Positions 60,314 to 64,000 of a stretch of 64,000 nt of DNA are shown here, one piece after another; position 1 is the stretch's first letter, and every line of letters begins with the position of its first letter. The stretch comes from Pseudoalteromonas luteoviolacea H33-S (lineage in GTDB: Bacteria > Pseudomonadota > Gammaproteobacteria > Enterobacterales > Alteromonadaceae). The notes below the pieces were generated by a model. It was given only the letters and a program-made list of their open reading frames with translations. It had not been told where the DNA came from and made no database searches. A program made the translations under genes and the position numbers. The DNA is taken from assembly GCF_001625695.1 (NCBI RefSeq), contig NZ_AUXY01000072.1:62001-126000 (forward strand), read 5' to 3'.

Positions 60314-60342
60314 GATACGGCACGTCATTCTCGTGCCGTATC
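60314..60342 (-). terminator. Hairpin after the peptide transporter gene
   Basis: GATACGGCACG (60314-60324) and CGTGCCGTATC (60332-60342) form an 11-bp stem with a 7-nt loop, 12 nt after the transporter stop. The following T-rich stretch is interrupted. Confidence 0.6.
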
Positions 60343-60353
60343 TGCTTATGAAG

Positions 60354-61877
60354 TTAAGCGGTAGGTTGCTGCGTTTGGCCTTCCCAAATTTTCGCTCTAA
60401 AACTAAATAGCAAAATAAGGATACCGACACCGATACCAAACAAGCTGATCTGTAGGTAAAGGTTTGGAATTTGATCTACTTGCTCTGGGTCAAAGTTACC
60501 CGCCAGTAATCCTGAAATGATGTTACCGATAGAGTAAGTCAGTACAAATATCCCCATCATTTGGCCTGCAAAGCGCTTTGGTGATAATTTACTGACCGCA
60601 CTTAATGCCACAGGGCTTAGGCAAAGCTCGCCGACGGTATGCAGGAAGTAAGTCGTAATAAGCCACATTGGCGCTACTTTTAAGCCTTGTGCCGCGTATT
60701 GAGAAGCGAAAAACATCACAATAAATCCTGTTGCCATAATGATCAGACCAATTGCACATTTAAGGCTGTATGAAGGGGTGATCATTCGTTTGGCAAGGTT
60801 AATCCAAAGTGCGGCAAAGAAAGGCGATAAAATAATGATGAAGAATGAGTTTGAAGATTGGAACCAGGCAGTTGGGACGGTAAAGCCAGCGATCACTCGG
60901 TCAGTATAATCTTGTGCAAATAGGTTTAAAGAGGAACCAGCTTGCTCGAAGCCGGACCAAAAACACGCTGATGCCACACAGACTAAAAACAGTGCCCATA
61001 GCTTTTTCTTTTCACCCTCATCAAGGTCGCCCGCAAAATAAATATAGCCATAATAGCCAAGGAAAATCACAGTAAAGGCAACAGCAACATATTGTGCAAG
61101 CGTAACAGGTTCGATGACGATCACACCGGCATAAGTCAGTGCGACAATCGCGGCGGTTGCTGCTAGAACAGCGCCGATTGCAAGCCACGCATTTTTACTG
61201 CCAGCGGGCGATAATGGGTGACTTGGTTTGTCACCGACACCTTCAATGTTGCCAAGCGTCATGCGATACTGAACAAGACCGATTGCCATACCCACGGCCG
61301 CCGCGCCAAAGGCCCAGTGCCAACCGACATTTTCCATAAAGTAACCACACACCATGTAGCCAATTACCGAGCCGATATTAATGCCCATGTAGTAAATGGC
61401 GTAGCCACTGTCGCGGCGCACATCTTCACTGCTGTATAGTTGGCCGACCATGGCACTGATATTGGGCTTTAATAAGCCTGTACCCATGGCCACTAAAATG
61501 AGGCCGATGAAAAACGTACTTTGGGCTGGAATAGCGAGCACGATATGCCCGAGCATGATGATAATACCGCCATACCACACGGTTCGTTGACCACCAAGCA
61601 GGCGGTCAGCTATCCAACCGCCGGGTAGGCCGAGGAAATACACTGCGCCTGTGTACAAACCATAAATCGCGGTTGCTGTGGCAACGGTGAAGGCAAGACC
61701 TTCTTCTTGTAGGCTTGCGGTCATAAATAAGACCAGCAAGGCACGCATGCCGTAGTAGCTCATACGCTCCCACATTTCAGTGAAAAATAGGGTTGAGAGG
61801 CCTTGTGGATGACCGAAAAAACCCGTGTCTAACTTGTTGTCCGGTGACTCAGCAGAAGCTGCTTCGTGAGATGACAT
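60354..61877 (-). CDS. POT/PTR-family peptide transporter
   Basis: 507 residues from ATG 61877 with GGAAG upstream; ATG 61916 is less supported. About fourteen helices; 'FFTEMWERMSYYGMRALLVL' carries the ExxER signature of proton-coupled oligopeptide transporters, and 'GTGLLKPNISAMVGQLY', 'GYAIYYMGINIGSVIGY' are also conserved. It imports di- and tripeptides with protons, consistent with a life on external proteins (see the subtilase). Confidence 0.93.
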   Translation of the reverse strand: MSSHEAASAESPDNKLDTGFFGHPQGLSTLFFTEMWERMSYYGMRALLVLFMTASLQEEGLAFTVATATAIYGLYTGAVYFLGLPGGWIADRLLGGQRTVWYGGIIIMLGHIVLAIPAQSTFFIGLILVAMGTGLLKPNISAMVGQLYSSEDVRRDSGYAIYYMGINIGSVIGYMVCGYFMENVGWHWAFGAAAVGMAIGLVQYRMTLGNIEGVGDKPSHPLSPAGSKNAWLAIGAVLAATAAIVALTYAGVIVIEPVTLAQYVAVAFTVIFLGYYGYIYFAGDLDEGEKKKLWALFLVCVASACFWSGFEQAGSSLNLFAQDYTDRVIAGFTVPTAWFQSSNSFFIIILSPFFAALWINLAKRMITPSYSLKCAIGLIIMATGFIVMFFASQYAAQGLKVAPMWLITTYFLHTVGELCLSPVALSAVSKLSPKRFAGQMMGIFVLTYSIGNIISGLLAGNFDPEQVDQIPNLYLQISLFGIGVGILILLFSFRAKIWEGQTQQPTA

Positions 61878-62034
61878 AATGACTTCCGATTCTGTGTTTT
61901 TATATTTGAAAGCCAATATTAGTACGTTATCTATACTGTGAATGCAAATTTAGCAGACTAATCGCGAATTGACAGTGCCCAAATAAAGGTACCTTTTGGT
62001 TAAGTAATCGTTATTTGAGCACATTAGTTGATGC

Positions 62035-62736
62035 TTAACACAGCGCTTGAAGCTGGTGGATATCTGAAATTTCAATATCCGCAAGGCCCTTGTAGCCATA
62101 GGGGGTATCTTGATTATTTAACCATACGCTTTGACAGCCAGCATGGTTCGCGCCCTGTACATCGGTATCTAAACTATCGCCAATATGTAAGATATGTGCA
62201 GGCACTATGTCTAAATCACGGCAGGCGCGCTGAAAAAGGGCATCACTTGGTTTTGCTTCACCATCTGGCCCTGCTAAGTATACCTTTTTAAATACGCCAG
62301 CTAAGTTAAATTTGTCGACCTCGACATTACCATTGGTGATGGCAATTAAAGTGTATTTTTGGGCTAAGTTATCTAACAGAGTCAGTACAGAATCAGCAAC
62401 CGTGATCTGACTTCGGGCGTCAGCAAATGCCTGATAGGCACCATGCGTATGTCGTGTGATCTCTTCCGCTGTTAAGTTTAATTGTGACAAACCATAAGCA
62501 AGTGCAACTTTTCTCCATTGTGTGACATCGCTTTGTAAGTGCGGTTGTGTTTCACCAATATGGTGTCTGCACTCAAGCCAGTAGTCACCGCCTTTGGCTG
62601 CCCATTCAGGGATGGCTTGCAGATAACTGTGCATGGCTTTGATTGCACCGAGAATAATAGGGTGGTTATTGTAAAGTGTGTCGTCTAGGTCAAAGCTTAA
62701 GACTTTAATAGGTGTGATGGCTCGATTGAATCGCAT
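62035..62736 (-). CDS. yigB: HAD phosphatase YigB-like
   Basis: 233 residues. HAD motifs: 'VLSFDLDDTLYNNHP' (nucleophile DxD), 'LIAITNGNVEVD' (Thr/Asn) and 'ILHIGDSLDTDVQGANHAGC' (acidic motif IV). The DUF484-xerC-yigB order supports the assignment; YigB-type phosphatases dephosphorylate FMN and small sugar phosphates. It is 82 nt downstream of xerC. Confidence 0.88.
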   Translation of the reverse strand: MRFNRAITPIKVLSFDLDDTLYNNHPIILGAIKAMHSYLQAIPEWAAKGGDYWLECRHHIGETQPHLQSDVTQWRKVALAYGLSQLNLTAEEITRHTHGAYQAFADARSQITVADSVLTLLDNLAQKYTLIAITNGNVEVDKFNLAGVFKKVYLAGPDGEAKPSDALFQRACRDLDIVPAHILHIGDSLDTDVQGANHAGCQSVWLNNQDTPYGYKGLADIEISDIHQLQALC

Positions 62737-62818
62737 AGTGCACGGTTAAGTTGGACAACAATGTTTTTATTGTAAGCGAAAAGCTGTGCCTGAGTGAACC
62801 CAATCACATATCGCTTGG

Positions 62819-63739
62819 CTAAGGCTTTTTTTGCTTGGCTCTTGGGTGGGCTTGATCGTACACCTTGGCAAGATGCTGAAAATCGACATGCGTATACACT
62901 TGCGTGGCCGACAAGCTACTGTGCCCGAGCATTTCCTGGATACCGCGCAGGTCACCACTGGACTCTAATAAATGGCTAGCAAAGGAGTGGCGTAACTTAT
63001 GCGGGTGCACGTTGGCACTGATCCCTTGTTTTATGCCCCATTCTTTCATACGTGCGCGCACATGACGGACAGAAATACGAGTTTTGCGACTACTCACAAA
63101 CAAAGCAAGCTCTTCTTCATGGGCAAACATAGGACGCAGCTTTAACCATGCGCCAATGGCTTCGCGGGCTTTACTGCCGACAGGCACCACACGCTCTTTA
63201 TTGCCTTTACCCAATACACGGATCTCACCATCACGAATATCGTATAAATTGGTATTTACCAACTCACTAATGCGCAGACCACTTGAATACATGAGCTCCA
63301 TCATGGCTTTGTCACGAATAGCTAATGCGTCATCATCATCGATATCAAGTAGCTGCATCATTTGATCAACATCGAGGTTCTTTGGCAGTGGTTTTTGAAA
63401 CTTCGGGCCTTTTTGTGCTGCTGCAGGGTCATGCACACTGTCTGAGTCTGCGTGCTTAGTTTTTAGAAACTTATAGAGACTACGAATACAGCTGAGCTTG
63501 AGGTTAATGCTGCGAGGGTTGTATTGTTGTGCGCGTAATTGCATTGAAAAGCGCCGAATTAATTCGCTGCTGACACTCGACCAGCCATGGCAATGGGGGG
63601 CGAAAAACTGTGCGGCTAAGGTTAACTGAGTTTGATATTGCGTCAGCGTGTGCGCTGAATATTGCTTTTCATAGCGTAAATAGGCCATGAAGTCGTGAAT
63701 GGGGGTTTGCCACTGAGCATTGAGCGGTATGTCGCTCAT
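62819..63739 (-). CDS. xerC: Tyrosine recombinase XerC
   Basis: 306 residues. N-terminal SAM-like domain ('FMAYLRYEKQYSAHTLTQYQ') and the catalytic domain with Arg ('YSSGLRISELVNTNL'), Lys in the beta-hairpin, 'HPHKLRHSFASHLLESSGDL' (HxxR), 'LGHSSLSATQVYTHVD' (His and Tyr nucleophile). XerC with XerD resolves chromosome dimers at dif. Its start overlaps the DUF484 gene by ATGA. Confidence 0.95.
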   Translation of the reverse strand: MSDIPLNAQWQTPIHDFMAYLRYEKQYSAHTLTQYQTQLTLAAQFFAPHCHGWSSVSSELIRRFSMQLRAQQYNPRSINLKLSCIRSLYKFLKTKHADSDSVHDPAAAQKGPKFQKPLPKNLDVDQMMQLLDIDDDDALAIRDKAMMELMYSSGLRISELVNTNLYDIRDGEIRVLGKGNKERVVPVGSKAREAIGAWLKLRPMFAHEEELALFVSSRKTRISVRHVRARMKEWGIKQGISANVHPHKLRHSFASHLLESSGDLRGIQEMLGHSSLSATQVYTHVDFQHLAKVYDQAHPRAKQKKP

Positions 63740-64000
63740 GCGAGCTCCTTGAGCCGTATTTGCAATGAAGAGACCAGCTCATTGACAAACAAATTACCGT
63801 TATCAGGTGAAAAGTGGTCTGCACAGTCACTGGCAAAGGCTAAAATTGCGGTGGGCTTATCACTTGGACCAAGTAGGTAAAGGGCAACAGATTGACAGGC
63901 AAAGCCACTGAATAGCAATTTTTGCTCTTCTAAATCTAGCCGCCCCAAATAGCGAGATAACTTGTTAAAACGTCTACTCACCAGCTCTTCTAACGTGGTG
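63736..64000 (-). CDS. DUF484 family protein, N-terminal part missing (window edge)
   Basis: The frame is open to the right edge (the codons before the GTG at 63981 read TTLEEL). The visible 88 residues ('LGRLDLEEQKLLFSGFACQS', 'ILAFASDCADHFSPDNGNLF', 'VNELVSSLQIRLKEL') are the C-terminal GAF-like end of DUF484, which in gammaproteobacteria lies upstream of xerC. The start lies outside the window. The stop overlaps the xerC start (ATGA). Confidence 0.82.
   Translation of the reverse strand, partial: TTLEELVSRRFNKLSRYLGRLDLEEQKLLFSGFACQSVALYLLGPSDKPTAILAFASDCADHFSPDNGNLFVNELVSSLQIRLKELA

Overview
The window is chromosomal DNA of a marine gammaproteobacterium, most likely Pseudoalteromonas or a close Alteromonadales relative. 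This is inferred from moderate-to-low GC, two proteins with a GlyGly-CTERM sorting tail, a Cel5/CelG-like cellulase with a chitin-type binding module, a FolX/FolE/FolM set, and the DUF484-xerC-yigB order at the right edge. I see no phage, insertion sequence, integron or CRISPR array. Most genes are ordinary single-copy chromosomal genes with accessory metabolic islands between them.

Left part (1-9.6 kb): an iron/heme module. A Fur-box-fronted fecI-fecR pair precedes a HasR-type TonB-dependent receptor and a surface-sorted GloVer-repeat protein with a long Pro-Glu stalk. After two AT-rich deserts around a lone small XRE regulator come a TlpA-like thioredoxin, a DUF454 membrane protein and a biliverdin-producing heme oxygenase. 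Import and heme cleavage can be linked functionally.

9.6-19.7 kb: a secreted GH5 cellulase, a NIT-domain chemoreceptor, a Trp-rich small protein, a membrane-anchored AraC regulator divergent from a DUF2306 protein, and an SDR / LysR / quinone-oxidoreductase cluster with a palindrome at the last promoter. Two paralogous cysteine-rich lipoproteins overlap by ATGA. 19.9-21.7 kb holds fumC and a small upstream gene behind a near-perfect 33-nt Fur palindrome, the layout known for iron-repressed fumarase operons.

22-31.5 kb: a DUF938 methyltransferase, a FemAB/GNAT gene split by one in-frame TGA, an alpha/beta hydrolase, a MASE1-CHASE hybrid kinase, then an Lrp/AsnC regulator divergent from a two-gene operon encoding an IDO/PrnB-superfamily heme protein and a kynureninase-like PLP enzyme. 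This operon is the best candidate for undescribed chemistry. Two tRNA-Ser genes and an unlisted 49-codon ORF followed by a strong hairpin lie at 31.6-32.3 kb.

32.4-64 kb: a lipid-kinase-like protein, an EamA transporter divergent from a MocR regulator, YggN, a cytochrome c', a large subtilase with PA and cadherin-like repeats, a redoxin lipoprotein with a CxxS active site, the tetrahydromonapterin operon folM-folE-folX, nadE, yceH-like, a second hybrid kinase, a penicillin acylase homologue, a diguanylate cyclase, DMT and MAPEG proteins, an RluF-type pseudouridine synthase, a POT peptide transporter, and yigB-xerC-DUF484 cut by the right edge. Names rest on motif recognition by eye; no database search was possible.
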